From the NCBI RefSeq assembly GCF_004345665.1, contig NZ_SLWR01000005.1, positions 62,001-126,000 of the forward strand: DNA of 64,000 nt. Direction: 5' to 3'. Under the pieces are notes generated by a model. The model made no database searches, was not told the DNA's origin, and saw nothing but the letters and a program-made list of their open reading frames with translations. The DNA is from Kribbella antiqua (GTDB lineage Bacteria; Actinomycetota; Actinomycetes; Propionibacteriales; Kribbellaceae). This document shows, piece after piece, positions 33,134 to 42,867 of the stretch; positions within the stretch are counted from its first letter, which is position 1, and every line of letters starts with the position of its first letter. The translations under genes were made by a program, and so were the position numbers.

Positions 33134-34075
33134 ATGGCCAGCCGCCCGTTCGCCATCCTGACCGCCTTCATCACAACCGCCGCAGCACTGACCATCGCTG
33201 CTCCAGCCAGCGCCGCGATCACCTGCGACACCGCCACCAGCGGAGGCTCCACCTTCTACGACGGCCCGTCCGCCTCCTACAAGTACGACGCCCGCTTCAG
33301 CAACAGCGCGAGCATCCCGAATCTCAGCACGCACACCCCGCAAGGCGCCGGCACTTGGTACAACTGGGACGGCTCCGGCAAGAACCTGGTGCTGATCGCG
33401 TCCTACCGCGACGGCGCCGACTCCCAGATCTACGGCATCGACCCGTCCACCGGCTCCACTGTCGGAGTGGTCGCCATCGCCGAGTCACACGTCGGCGGCA
33501 TCACCGTCAGCAAGGGCTGGGCCTTCGTGTCCGGCCAGGGCAGCAGCATCCGCAAGTACCGCCTGACCGAACTGCGCGACGCCCTGAAGGCAGCCGGTAC
33601 GCCGTACCTCGCCCAGGTCGGCACTGCCCGGGACGTAGCGGCCTCGTCGTTCATGGGCAGCTACGGCGACTCCCTGTTCTCCGGCTCCTTCAACGCGGAC
33701 GGCCGCGGAACCATGTACGAGTACAAGATCGCCGACGACGGCACACTCACCACTGTGGCCGGCGCGTGGGAGGTGCCGACCAAGACGCAAGGTCTGACGG
33801 TCACCGCCAACCACTTCATCTACAGCACGTCGTACGGGCGTGGGAACCGCAGCAACATCTACGTCGTCAAGCGCGGCCAGAAAGACCTGGACGCGGCCGC
33901 ACTGAGCTGCTTCCGAGCACCGAGCATGACCGAAGGCGTCACCGAGCTGAGTGGTACGGCGTACCTGGTCTACGAGTCCGCGTCACACCTCTACGGCTCA
34001 GACCCAGCCACCCTCAACGTCATCCCCCGCATGCACAAGGCGTCGGTCTCGTCCCTGACGTCCCTAGTTCCCTGA
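33134..34075 (+). CDS. Secreted beta-propeller-like protein of unknown function
   Basis: The protein has 313 residues with a signal peptide (1-28, ending PASAA). The mature protein shows blade-like strands such as NLVLIASYRDGADSQIYGID and HVGGITVSKGWAFVSGQGSS, and ends in a region rich in Ser/Thr. Similar proteins in Streptomyces and Kribbella are annotated only as secreted. It may bind extracellular ligands. It overlaps the convergent kinase gene by 12 bp. Confidence 0.72.
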   Translation: MASRPFAILTAFITTAAALTIAAPASAAITCDTATSGGSTFYDGPSASYKYDARFSNSASIPNLSTHTPQGAGTWYNWDGSGKNLVLIASYRDGADSQIYGIDPSTGSTVGVVAIAESHVGGITVSKGWAFVSGQGSSIRKYRLTELRDALKAAGTPYLAQVGTARDVAASSFMGSYGDSLFSGSFNADGRGTMYEYKIADDGTLTTVAGAWEVPTKTQGLTVTANHFIYSTSYGRGNRSNIYVVKRGQKDLDAAALSCFRAPSMTEGVTELSGTAYLVYESASHLYGSDPATLNVIPRMHKASVSSLTSLVP

Positions 34076-35491
34076 CGGCGTGTACGACGCTGATGCCAGC
34101 ACCTCCGCACCTTGATCCGGATCGCGATCACGGACCTGGACCCGGAGCAGCGTGGTGTCATTGACCTTCCTGTACTGCTCCACGACAGACGGGCCCTTGT
34201 CGCAGGTGTGGGTGAACGTAACTGTTTTGCCGTCGTTGGAGTCAACCGCCTGGCCTGCTTTGCAGCCTGATGGTGCAGTGGCAGTTCTCGGCAGCGCTGA
34301 CGCCTTCACTACGCCGAGGTAGACGCCCTCCGTCCCGGGGTCGGCCTGCCAGCGCGAGGTATTCGTGCTGACTAGCAGAGCCGGCCCCGTGGCGTTCTCC
34401 GCTTTCTCCGACCACGCGCGCGGAACCTTCACGGACAGGTCACCGCTCTCAACCGCCACCGGCCGGCTCAGCACGAGCTGGTAACCGCCGTACCCACCGG
34501 CGGCCGCGAGTACGACGGCAGCGAGCACTGCGATCACCCCGCCGCGCCCCGACCCCCTGGCCGGCTTGGCGACTGTGGGCTGGTTGTCGGTGGCTAGGGC
34601 CGTCTCCTGGTCGACTCGACCCGGGGGAGCGGGTGGAGGCATCGCCGCGGCAGGTACCAGGCCGGTCGGGACGTGCCCCGTGGCATGAGCCTCGGCCAGC
34701 GCGTTGAGGAAGCTGTCCAGGTCCGGCCATCGCTTGTCCCGGTCCGGCTCCAGAGCACGTCGTACGACGACATCGATCGCGTCCGGGATGTCCGCACGGT
34801 GGGTCGTCATCGACGGCGGTGGTTTCTCGATCTGCATGACCGCGCCCAGGCTGGCGACGCCGTGCGGCGCCTGCCCGGTGAAGGCGGCGTACGCGACAGC
34901 GCCCAGCGAGTAGAGGTCGGCCCGCGGATCCAGGCGTTCACCCCGCACCTGCTCCGGAGCGACGTACGACGGAGTGCCGCCGGGCATGGTGATCCGGGAG
35001 ACCTCGGCCAGGGACTTGCCCAGGCCCAGGTCGGACAGCATCGCACGGTCGCCGGCCGGTTCGGTCCGGAAGAGGACGTTCGCCGGCTTCACGTCGCGGT
35101 GCAGGACGCCACGCGCGTGGAGGTGCTTGAGGCCCTTGCCCACCTGAGTGATGATGCGAACCACCTCGGCGAGCTCCAGCGGCCCGGCCTTGATCCGATC
35201 CGCGAGCGTGCCGCCGTCGGCGTACGTGAGAACCATGAACGGGCGGCCGTCGTCGGCCTCACCAATGTCGTGCACGCCGACGACGTAGAGCGAGTCGACC
35301 TTGCGAAGGAACCGTCCTTCGGCCAGGAACCGGCGCCGGACGTCCTCGTCCTCGATCCAGTTGTCGGAGAGGACCTTGACCGCGACCTCGGCGTCCAGTT
35401 GCTCGTCCCGGGCCAACCAAACGGTCGCGAAACCCCCGGCACCGACCCGGCGGACCAGGGCGTACCGGCCGATCCGCTCTGGCTGGTCCAT
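34064..35491 (-). CDS. Membrane Ser/Thr protein kinase (PknB-like, with extracellular domain)
   Basis: The protein has 475 residues. The kinase domain at 1-265 has the glycine loop VGAGGFATVW, AVKVL Lys, the catalytic HRDVKPANVL, a DLG in place of DFG, and an APEQVRGE activation-segment end. A Pro-rich linker, one transmembrane helix (about 323-346, VIAVLAAVVLAAAGGYGGY) and a 125-residue outer domain follow. The outer domain is not PASTA. ATG at 35491 is chosen; the ORF is open upstream. Divergent from the propeller protein at 35608. Confidence 0.9.
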   Translation of the reverse strand: MDQPERIGRYALVRRVGAGGFATVWLARDEQLDAEVAVKVLSDNWIEDEDVRRRFLAEGRFLRKVDSLYVVGVHDIGEADDGRPFMVLTYADGGTLADRIKAGPLELAEVVRIITQVGKGLKHLHARGVLHRDVKPANVLFRTEPAGDRAMLSDLGLGKSLAEVSRITMPGGTPSYVAPEQVRGERLDPRADLYSLGAVAYAAFTGQAPHGVASLGAVMQIEKPPPSMTTHRADIPDAIDVVVRRALEPDRDKRWPDLDSFLNALAEAHATGHVPTGLVPAAAMPPPAPPGRVDQETALATDNQPTVAKPARGSGRGGVIAVLAAVVLAAAGGYGGYQLVLSRPVAVESGDLSVKVPRAWSEKAENATGPALLVSTNTSRWQADPGTEGVYLGVVKASALPRTATAPSGCKAGQAVDSNDGKTVTFTHTCDKGPSVVEQYRKVNDTTLLRVQVRDRDPDQGAEVLASASYTPSGN

Positions 35492-35607
35492 GGCGTAATT
35501 ATGCTCGATCCTGCTGCGCTCGGTTCGCCGGACCGAACAAATGCTCATCATTCGGCGTCAAAAGCGCCGAAAGACGTGTGACGATACCGAGCTACGAGGG
35601 AGCCCTG

Positions 35608-36741
35608 ATGGCGCGCACGAACAGGCAGCTGGTGGTGCTGATCGCCGCCATCGCCGTGGCCGCTGTCGCGATCGGCGGAGCCTTCGCCTACGGCCAGGAC
35701 CCGGAAGCCGGCGACGCAGCCGCCGCCCCACTCAGCGGTACGCCGTCCACAACCGCCAGCACGACACCCTCTAACACCCCCACCACGCCCACCGCGACGC
35801 CAAGCCCCACCGCGACCAAGGTGAAGACGACGGTCAACCTGGCCAAGCTGCCCCAAGGCCGCGCCCCACAGGTCCCCTACCTGGTAGGCCGCACGGTCAT
35901 GGGCGGCGCCGGCGGGGACGTGAAGATCCCGGGCACCGAGCAGATCCAGGCGGTCGCCCGCCTCGGTCAGGACGCGATGGCCATCGTGAGCAAGGGCGCC
36001 GGCACGGAGCTGCTCAAGATCGAGAACACCGGCGAGGTCCGCCGGACGCCGGACGTCACCCAGATCCTCACTGCCGACGACGGCAACGCCGCGGTGTACG
36101 TCGCCTCGCGGACGAACGAGAACGGCGAGGAGCTGGCCGGCGCGACCGTCTATCTGGAGACCTCCGAGGTCCAGAAGATCAGCATCCCCGACCGCTACGG
36201 TGTCATGCCACTCGGCTACGTGGACGGCAAGGTGTACTTCAGCGCCCAGACCACGCAGGACGGGTCGGCCTGGGCTCTCTACGAATGGACGCCGGGAGCG
36301 AAGCCGGTCGCGATCAAGACCGTCGCCAATCCGACCGGCGTGACCGCGGACGGCACGATGGCGGCGTCGATGAGCACCCTCACTGACAGCTCAAGCTGCT
36401 CCAACGCCATCGAAGTGGCCACTGGCAAGCGTCTCTGGCGCACCTGCGACTACCAGATCCACGGCTTCACCCCCGACGGCGCCACGGCGATCGCCGCACC
36501 GGCTTACCAGGACGGGTACGGCGATGGTGTGGCCGCGGCGCTCGATATGACGAAGGGTGATCTGCTGCACGAGTGGTCCGGCGTCTTCCGGCAGACGGTA
36601 GCCGAGGACGACCAGCACCTCCTGCTGCTCGCCGACGATGGTGAGGAGACACCGGCGTCGATCATCCGGTGCACCATCACCACTGGCGCCTGTGAGCTCG
36701 CCACACCGCTCGCCAAGGGCGAGCTCCTGATCGGGACCTGA
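35608..36741 (+). CDS. Membrane-anchored beta-propeller-like protein
   Basis: The protein has 377 residues. A single N-terminal helix (QLVVLIAAIAVAAVAIGGAF) anchors it, followed by a Thr/Pro/Ser-rich linker (about 45-75) and an outer domain of repeated beta-strand units (AVYVASRTNENGEELAG, KVYFSAQTTQDGS), likely a propeller. Function is unknown; it shares a divergent promoter with the kinase and may be a substrate or ligand partner, which is inference. ATG at 35608 has GAGGGAG upstream. Confidence 0.72.
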   Translation: MARTNRQLVVLIAAIAVAAVAIGGAFAYGQDPEAGDAAAAPLSGTPSTTASTTPSNTPTTPTATPSPTATKVKTTVNLAKLPQGRAPQVPYLVGRTVMGGAGGDVKIPGTEQIQAVARLGQDAMAIVSKGAGTELLKIENTGEVRRTPDVTQILTADDGNAAVYVASRTNENGEELAGATVYLETSEVQKISIPDRYGVMPLGYVDGKVYFSAQTTQDGSAWALYEWTPGAKPVAIKTVANPTGVTADGTMAASMSTLTDSSSCSNAIEVATGKRLWRTCDYQIHGFTPDGATAIAAPAYQDGYGDGVAAALDMTKGDLLHEWSGVFRQTVAEDDQHLLLLADDGEETPASIIRCTITTGACELATPLAKGELLIGT

Positions 36742-36797
36742 TCTGCTTTTAGCAGATATCCCAACGTCTGAAGGGATTCCGGAGCAGACTGGGCGGC

Positions 36798-37535
36798 ATG
36801 GAACGTGTTGCTGTTCTGGCCGATATCCACGGAGTGCTGCCTGCACTAGAGGCTGTGCTGGCAGAGCCTGATGTGCGGAGCGCGGACGCCATCGTGCTGG
36901 CTGGGGACATCGCCAGTGGGCCGCAGCCCGTGGAAACGCTCGACTTGCTCAAGGAGCTCGGAGACCGGGCGGTGTGGGTGCGGGGGAACGCGGACCGCGA
37001 GCTGGTGGAGATGGCGCGCAAGCAGTACGACGACGATCCGCCGGACGCAGTCAGCCCGTGGGCGGCGACCCAGCTCCGACCGGACCAGGTGGAGCTTCTG
37101 GCCGCCCTGCCGACGACTGTGACGCTCGACAATGTCTTGTACTGCCACGCCACCCCGCAGAACGACGTAGACGTCGTACTGGTCGACAGTCCGATCGCAA
37201 GGTGGGCTCAAGTCTTCAGCGATCTCCCAGACGAGGTCAGGACAGTCGTTTGCGGGCACACGCACATGCCGTTCGCGCGGCAGGTCGACCGGCGCCTGGT
37301 GGTCAACGCCGGCAGCGTCGGCATGCCGTACGGCGCTCCTGGTCCGAGCTGGGCCCTCCTGACGCCAGACGGCGTACAGCTCCGCCGGTCCGCCCTGGAC
37401 ACCGCAGCAGCCGCCGAGCGGATTGTCCAAGAGTCGACGTACCCGGGCCGGCAGGAGTGGGTGGACGAGTACCTGCTGCACACCTACTCCGACACAGAAG
37501 CTCTGGAAGCGTTCAGACCGCGCTCTGAAGCCTGA
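36798..37535 (+). CDS. Metallophosphoesterase (calcineurin-like)
   Basis: The protein has 245 residues. Metal motifs are in order: LADIHGVL (D-x-H), LAGDIASGP (GD), VRGNADREL (GN, with Ala for the usual His in GNHD), CHATPQND and CGHTHMPF. The size matches the YfcE/MJ0936-like group of small phosphodiesterases. Substrate is unknown; candidates are cyclic nucleotides or phosphate esters. It lies 17 bp before the LytS-type kinase and is probably co-transcribed. Confidence 0.88.
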   Translation: MERVAVLADIHGVLPALEAVLAEPDVRSADAIVLAGDIASGPQPVETLDLLKELGDRAVWVRGNADRELVEMARKQYDDDPPDAVSPWAATQLRPDQVELLAALPTTVTLDNVLYCHATPQNDVDVVLVDSPIARWAQVFSDLPDEVRTVVCGHTHMPFARQVDRRLVVNAGSVGMPYGAPGPSWALLTPDGVQLRRSALDTAAAAERIVQESTYPGRQEWVDEYLLHTYSDTEALEAFRPRSEA

Positions 37536-37552
37536 GCAGCTACCGTCAAGGT

Positions 37553-38683
37553 GTGTTCGCACGGCGGCGGAAGCATTTCGGGACTCAGGCTGACAAGGCG
37601 ACGTACGCGACTCTGCATACCGCCTCGCTGGCCTCACCGAGCCTGCGCGAGGGCCTGACCCCTGCTGCGGCCGGCAAAGCGAGCAAGCACCTCCGCGACC
37701 TCCTTGGTACGGCGGCCATCGCCATCTGCGACTCCTCCGGCGTACTGGCGTGGGACGGCGTCGGCGGACCCTACGAGAGCAACCACCGGGGCGACGCGAA
37801 GGCACTCGCCGCACACACCCTCCGCAGCGGACGCACAGCTGTGCTGGGCGCACACGACGTCGCCTGCAGTGATCCGCAGTGTCCGATCCGTACGGCGGTT
37901 GTAGCGCCGATCGTCACCGAGGAGCGGGTAGTCGCCGTACTGGTCGCGTACAGCATCCGCACCTCCGCTGCATTGGTCAGGGCCACCGAGGAGGTCGCCC
38001 GCTGGGTGTCCGGCCAGGTGGAGCTCGCTGAGCTCAACAAGGAACGTACGCGCGCTATGGAGGCCGAGCTGCGCGCGCTGCGGGCGCAGATCAGCCCGCA
38101 CTTCATTTACAACGCCCTGGCCGCTATCGCGTCGTTCGTGCGGACCGACCCGGAGCGGGCGCGGGAGCTGCTGCTGGAGTTCGCCGACTTCTCCCGATAC
38201 GCCCTGAGGCGCGGTGGCGAGTTCACCACACTGGCGGATGAGCTGCGCAACGTCGAGCGGTATCTGGTGCTCGAACAGGCCCGGTTCGGTGACCGGTTGG
38301 TGGTGTCGTTGCAGATCGCGCCGGAGGTGCTGCCGGTGGTGATCCCGTTCCTGGTCGTGCAGCCGCTGGTGGAGAACGCCGTACGCCATGGGTTGGAGGG
38401 GACTACCGGGGTCGGCAGGATCACGATCCGCGCGCGGGACCGGATCAGCGAGGCCGAGATCAGCGTCGAGGACGACGGCGCCGGCAGCGACCCCGAGGTG
38501 ATCCGGGCCGCCCTGGCCGGCGAGTCCGGCAGCGACTCGGTCGGCCTCGGCAACGTCGACGCGCGGCTCCGGCAGGTGTACGGCGACGCCTACGGCCTGG
38601 TCGTCGAGACCGCGGTCGACGCCGGCACCAAGGTCACCTTCCGCGTACCCAAGTACTCCTCAGGAGTCCGTGCCTCGCCGTAG
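37553..38683 (+). CDS. LytS/YehU-type sensor histidine kinase (cytoplasmic)
   Basis: The protein has 376 residues. The N-terminal 170 residues form a GAF-like sensor without transmembrane helices, with cysteines in HDVACSDPQCPIR that might bind metal or sense redox. The kinase part is of the His_kinase type: phosphoacceptor in LRAQISPHFIYNALAAIASF (~180-200), N-box QPLVENAVRHGLEG and G-box GLGNVDARLRQVYG. The partner regulator is separated by a convergent aldo/keto reductase at 38660-39601. Overlap of 24 bp with that gene's end. Confidence 0.9.
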   Translation: MFARRRKHFGTQADKATYATLHTASLASPSLREGLTPAAAGKASKHLRDLLGTAAIAICDSSGVLAWDGVGGPYESNHRGDAKALAAHTLRSGRTAVLGAHDVACSDPQCPIRTAVVAPIVTEERVVAVLVAYSIRTSAALVRATEEVARWVSGQVELAELNKERTRAMEAELRALRAQISPHFIYNALAAIASFVRTDPERARELLLEFADFSRYALRRGGEFTTLADELRNVERYLVLEQARFGDRLVVSLQIAPEVLPVVIPFLVVQPLVENAVRHGLEGTTGVGRITIRARDRISEAEISVEDDGAGSDPEVIRAALAGESGSDSVGLGNVDARLRQVYGDAYGLVVETAVDAGTKVTFRVPKYSSGVRASP

Positions 38684-39601
38684 AGCCTCGACTTCCGCAT
38701 CGTCCAACGTGAAGGTGAGCGCTCCGGCGTTCTGGATGGCTTGGCTCGAATTCTTGGCGCCCGGAATCGGCAGTACGGCGTCCTGCTGGATCAGCCACCG
38801 GAGTGCGACCTGGCTGGGAGTCCTGTCGTGACGCTCACCGATTTCGCGCAGCAACTGGACCAGCGTCGGCAGATTCTCGTTGCGGAAGACGCTGCTCCGA
38901 CTTCGCCACCCAGCTGGTTGGTTCGAGGCTGAGTACTTGCCGGTGAGCGCCCCCGAAGCCAGCGGCATGTAGGCGATGAGAGTCACCCCCAGCTCTCGGC
39001 ACGCGTCCAGTACGCCGTCCGTCTCGGGGTTCCGGCGCAGCAGCGAGTACTGCACCTGGTTGGACGCCAGCACGAGCCCGCGACGGACGAGTTGGGCATG
39101 AGCCGCACGCATCTGTTCGGCGTTGTAGTTGCTCACGCCCACTGCCCGGACCTTCCCCGCCTCGACCGCGTCCGCCATCAGGTCCATCAGTTTCGGAATC
39201 GACATCCACCGGACCGGGAAGTGCACCTGATACAGGTCGATCGTCGTACGCCGGAGCCGGGCAAGGCTGCCGTCCAGCGTCGCCGGCAGGCTGCCCGTAC
39301 GCGACAAGAACCCGAACGGGAACTTGGTCGCGACCACGACGTCCCGGCCCTCCGTCAGCTCACCGACCCGCCGCTCGGAAGCGCCCTTCCCGTACATCGC
39401 GGCGGTGTCGACGAAGTTCACCCCAGCGGCCAGGCTCGTCTCGAGCGCCGCTTGCTGCTCCTCGGCAGTGCTGGTCGGGCCATAAGCGTTGCGGGCGGGA
39501 TTCCACCGCGGCGCCGTCGACATGTCGCCCCAGACCATCGCTCCGAGGCCCAGCCGCGAGACGCGGACCTCCGTCTGTCCCAGCGTCATCGACTCGGTCA
39601 T
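38660..39601 (-). CDS. Aldo/keto reductase
   Basis: The protein has 313 residues in a TIM barrel. The catalytic Tyr is in FVDTAAMYGKGASERRVGE, the Lys in VVVATKFPFGF and the His in YQVHFP. The NADPH loop is in IPGAKNSSQAIQNAG near the C-terminus. It reduces aldehydes or ketones with NADPH; substrate unknown. ATG at 39601 has GGGGGTGAG upstream. It is inserted in opposite orientation between the two-component genes and divergent from the LytTR regulator. Confidence 0.92.
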   Translation of the reverse strand: MTESMTLGQTEVRVSRLGLGAMVWGDMSTAPRWNPARNAYGPTSTAEEQQAALETSLAAGVNFVDTAAMYGKGASERRVGELTEGRDVVVATKFPFGFLSRTGSLPATLDGSLARLRRTTIDLYQVHFPVRWMSIPKLMDLMADAVEAGKVRAVGVSNYNAEQMRAAHAQLVRRGLVLASNQVQYSLLRRNPETDGVLDACRELGVTLIAYMPLASGALTGKYSASNQPAGWRSRSSVFRNENLPTLVQLLREIGERHDRTPSQVALRWLIQQDAVLPIPGAKNSSQAIQNAGALTFTLDDAEVEALRRGTDS

Positions 39602-39680
39602 CTCACCCCCTCGGTGCACGCTGAGAAAACAGTAACTCCATTGTCTCGGCTGCCGGTTTGGCTGGCATTAGTGTGTGGGC

Positions 39681-40427
39681 ATGGCCGACACTCCCCTGCG
39701 CGCGCTGGTCGCGGACGACGAGGAGCCCGCCCTGGCCGAGCTGGTGTACCTGCTGTCGCGGGACGACCGCATCGGCGAGATCCGGACCGCGTCGAACGGG
39801 CCGGACGCCCTGAAGATCCTGCAGGCGGCCGACCTCGACGTGGTGTTCTGCGACATCAAGATGCCCGGCCTGGACGGCATCGATCTGGCCCGCGTGCTGT
39901 CCAAGTTCGCCAGCCGCCCACAGATCGTCTTCGTCACGGCGTACGACGAACACGCGGTGCAGGCGTTCGACCTCGAAGCGACCGACTACGTGATGAAGCC
40001 GGTCCGGGCCGAGCGGCTGGCCGAGGCGGTCCGCCGGGTCGTCACCGCGGGCGCACCGGTCGCACTCCACACGCCGGAGGAGACCGAGGACGAGGTGATT
40101 CCGGTCGAGCTGGCCGGCGTCACCCGCTTCGTCCAGCGCTCGACGGTCCGGTACGTCGAGGCCCAAGGCGACTACGCCCGCCTGCACACCGGCCAGAACT
40201 CGCATCTCGTCCGGATTCCGCTCAGCACGCTCGAGGAACGCTGGCGCGACGCCGGCTTCACCCGGATTCACCGCAGTACGCTCGTCGCCCTCGCGCACGT
40301 GGACGAGATGCGCGTCGACGGCGGCCGGTGCTCGGTCCGCGTCGGCGACGACTGGCTCCCGGTCAGCCGCCGCCATACCCGCGAGCTCCGCGACCTGCTC
40401 GTCCGTTCCACCTCACTGCGCGGCTGA
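39681..40427 (+). CDS. LytTR-type response regulator
   Basis: The protein has 248 residues. The receiver has VADDEEPALAELV, the phospho-acceptor in VFCDIKMPGLDG (~55), T/A in FVTAYDEHAV and K in DYVMKPVRAE. The LytTR DNA-binding domain (RYVEAQGDYARLHT, then RWRDAGFTRIHRSTLV) is at about 135-245. Partner of the LytS-type kinase at 37553. It heads a five-gene run with two monocarboxylate symporters, its probable targets. Confidence 0.92.
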   Translation: MADTPLRALVADDEEPALAELVYLLSRDDRIGEIRTASNGPDALKILQAADLDVVFCDIKMPGLDGIDLARVLSKFASRPQIVFVTAYDEHAVQAFDLEATDYVMKPVRAERLAEAVRRVVTAGAPVALHTPEETEDEVIPVELAGVTRFVQRSTVRYVEAQGDYARLHTGQNSHLVRIPLSTLEERWRDAGFTRIHRSTLVALAHVDEMRVDGGRCSVRVGDDWLPVSRRHTRELRDLLVRSTSLRG

Positions 40428-40428
40428 C

Positions 40429-40818
40429 GTGAGTACGCCGGAGGACAGTCAGCGCCCGCGGCGGGTACGCGTGACGAGCCCGAGGACGAGTGCGGCTCGC
40501 CGGCCGATCATCCCGACCGGCACCCGGGAGATCGACGAGCAGACCCGCCTCGGCGAGGTCTACATGCACTCGCTGATCCAGTCCCAGCTCCGGCTCGCCC
40601 TCGCCGTCATCGGCGGCTGCGTCATCGTCCTCGGCGGCATCCCGCTGCTGTTCACGCTCGTGCCCGCGACGCGCACGCTCTCGGTCTTCGGGCTCCCGCT
40701 GCCCTGGCTGCTGCTCGGCGTCGCGCTCTATCCCGTCGTCTACGTTGCCGCGCGCATCTATGTCCGCAACGCCGAGCGGATCGAGGCCGAGTTCACCGAG
40801 TTCGTCGGGCAGAAGTAG
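40429..40818 (+). CDS. Small two-helix membrane protein, symporter partner
   Basis: The protein has 129 residues. A basic N-terminal 40 residues precede two helices (about 58-80 and 90-112) and an acidic C-terminal tail. It starts 1 bp after the regulator stop and ends immediately before the symporter start (TAGATG). This position parallels DUF485 proteins next to acetate permeases, so I infer a stabilising or regulatory subunit. Confidence 0.75.
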   Translation: MSTPEDSQRPRRVRVTSPRTSAARRPIIPTGTREIDEQTRLGEVYMHSLIQSQLRLALAVIGGCVIVLGGIPLLFTLVPATRTLSVFGLPLPWLLLGVALYPVVYVAARIYVRNAERIEAEFTEFVGQK

Positions 40819-42372
40819 ATGTCACCGGCAACCAGTCTGACGGCGATCGGTCTGGTGATCGTGGCAACGATCGGGATCGGCTTGTTCGGGTTGCGGATCT
40901 CCCGCACCACGAGCGACTTCTACGTCGCCAGCAGGGCCGTCACCCCGCGCTGGAACGCCTCCGCGATCAGTGGCGAATACTTGTCGGCGGCATCGTTCCT
41001 CGGCGTCGCCGGCCTGGTGCTGATGAACGGCGCCGACATGCTCTGGTTCTCGGTCGGCTACACGGCCGGTTACCTGATGCTGCTCGTCCTGGTCGCCGCA
41101 CCGCTGCGCAGATCGGGTGCCTACACCCTCCCCGACTTCGCCGAAACCCGCTTCGAATCAGCTGTCGTACGACGGATCTGCTCGGGACTCGTCGTCGGCA
41201 TCGGCACCCTCTACCTCCTGCCCCAGCTGCACGGCGCCGGCCTCACCCTGCAGACAGTGACCGGTGCACCACCCGACGTCGGCGCCGCGATGGTCGCGGT
41301 GATCGTGGTGATCAACGTCGCCGCGGGTGGGATGCGCTCGATCACCTTCGTACAGGCCTTCCAGTACTGGCTGAAGCTGACCGCACTGGCCGCCCCGATC
41401 TTCGTCATCCTGATCTCGTGGCGATCCGCCGACCACCCCGTCGGCCTGCTCGCATCGCTGCAAGGCGCCGGCGCGGAGTGGGCCGAGCCGCTGTCCCGGG
41501 CGGGCGGTCGCGACCACCCGCTGTACGCGACCTATTCGTTGCTGCTGGCCCTTTGTTTCGGGACGATGGGCCTCCCGCACGTGCTCGTCCGGTTCTACAC
41601 GAACCCCGACGGCCGAGCCGCACGCCGTACGACGGTCGTCGTACTGGCGCTGCTCGGGACGTTCTACCTGTTCCCACCGATGTACGCCGTACTGGGTCGA
41701 TCGTTCGCGCCGGATCTGGTCGGGCATGGCGCGGATACCGTCGTACTGGAGCTGCCGGGGCGGATTTTCCCTGGTACAGCAGGGGATTTGCTCGGGGCGC
41801 TGGTCGCGGCCGGGGCGTTCGCGGCGTTCCTGTCGACGTCGTCGGGGCTGACGGTCGCGATCGCCGGAGTGATCGACCAAGACCTGCTACGGAGCCGGCT
41901 GCATCGCTGGACCGGCGGTGACTACGTGGCAGTGAACAGCTTCCGGATCGCCGCGCTGTTGTCGATGACCGTGCCATATCTCGCATTCCTGCTGACCGGG
42001 TCGCTGAGTCTCGCCGACACCGTCGGGCTCGCGTTCGCGGTCGCCGCGTCGACCTTCTGTCCGTTGCTGGTGTTGGGGATCTGGTGGCGCCGGATGTCCA
42101 CGACCGGTGCCGCCGCGGGGTTGATTGTCGGCGGGATCGCCGCGAGTGCCGCCGCGCTGGTCAACGTGATCGGCGGTCCGGACGGTGGCTGGCCGCGCGC
42201 GCTGGTCGGTCAGCCGGCCGCGTGGACGATGCCGCTCGCGTTCCTCGCCGTGATCGTGGTGTCCAAGCTGACCCCGGACAAGATCCCGGCCGGCACCGCG
42301 CTCAGCATGGTCCGCCTGCACACTCCGGAGGCCGTCGACGTCGACCGCGGCCTGCCGTACCGCTCGTCGTAG
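40819..42372 (+). CDS. Sodium:solute symporter (acetate/monocarboxylate type), copy 1
   Basis: The protein has 517 residues and about 13 helices of the SSS family. FYVASRAVTPRWNASAISGE (~35) and LSAASFLGVAGLVLMNGADM follow the ActP/MctC pattern, and GLPHVLVRFYTNPDGRAARR (~250) is the family sodium-solute signature region. It likely takes up acetate, propionate or pyruvate with sodium. Adjacent to its small partner and under the LytTR regulator. Confidence 0.92.
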   Translation: MSPATSLTAIGLVIVATIGIGLFGLRISRTTSDFYVASRAVTPRWNASAISGEYLSAASFLGVAGLVLMNGADMLWFSVGYTAGYLMLLVLVAAPLRRSGAYTLPDFAETRFESAVVRRICSGLVVGIGTLYLLPQLHGAGLTLQTVTGAPPDVGAAMVAVIVVINVAAGGMRSITFVQAFQYWLKLTALAAPIFVILISWRSADHPVGLLASLQGAGAEWAEPLSRAGGRDHPLYATYSLLLALCFGTMGLPHVLVRFYTNPDGRAARRTTVVVLALLGTFYLFPPMYAVLGRSFAPDLVGHGADTVVLELPGRIFPGTAGDLLGALVAAGAFAAFLSTSSGLTVAIAGVIDQDLLRSRLHRWTGGDYVAVNSFRIAALLSMTVPYLAFLLTGSLSLADTVGLAFAVAASTFCPLLVLGIWWRRMSTTGAAAGLIVGGIAASAAALVNVIGGPDGGWPRALVGQPAAWTMPLAFLAVIVVSKLTPDKIPAGTALSMVRLHTPEAVDVDRGLPYRSS

Positions 42373-42525
42373 GGATTCGACCGCTCGTCGCAGGCCGGTG
42401 ATCCACCGGCCGACTGGTGTCGTCCGCTGAGCGCTCAGGGCGTGTGGATGCTGTTTGGCGGGGCGTGACACCGAACACAGTACGACCAGCAACCCCGCTC
42501 GATCCTCGTCTGGAGGTGCCGCGAA

Positions 42526-42867
42526 GTGAGCGACACACGACCAACCGGCGACCAGGGGCTGACGACGTACCGAGACGTTCAGGTATCGCCTGACTTCTCC
42601 GAGCTACGTCGCCGGTTCCGGCGCTTCGTGTTCCCGATGACCGGTCTGTTCCTGGTCTGGTACTTCCTCTATGTCCTGCTCGCCGACTACGCCCACGACT
42701 TCATGTCGCAGAAGGTCGGCGGCAACATCACCGTCGCCCTGCTGTTCGGGCTCGGCCAGTTCGTGTCGACCTTCGCCATCACGATGATCTACGTCCGCTG
42801 GGCCGACCGGCGGCTGGACGCCGACGCCGACCGGATGCGCCGGCTGATCGAAGGAGAGCACGAGTGA
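42526..42867 (+). CDS. DUF485 membrane protein
   Basis: The protein has 113 residues with two helices. FRRFVFPMTGLFLVWYFLYV and VLLADYAHDFMSQKVGGNIT are the DUF485 signature, as in YjcH encoded upstream of actP. GTG at 42526 has GGAGGTG upstream; its stop overlaps the next start (GTGA). The 153 bp before it may contain a separate promoter. Confidence 0.92.
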   Translation: MSDTRPTGDQGLTTYRDVQVSPDFSELRRRFRRFVFPMTGLFLVWYFLYVLLADYAHDFMSQKVGGNITVALLFGLGQFVSTFAITMIYVRWADRRLDADADRMRRLIEGEHE

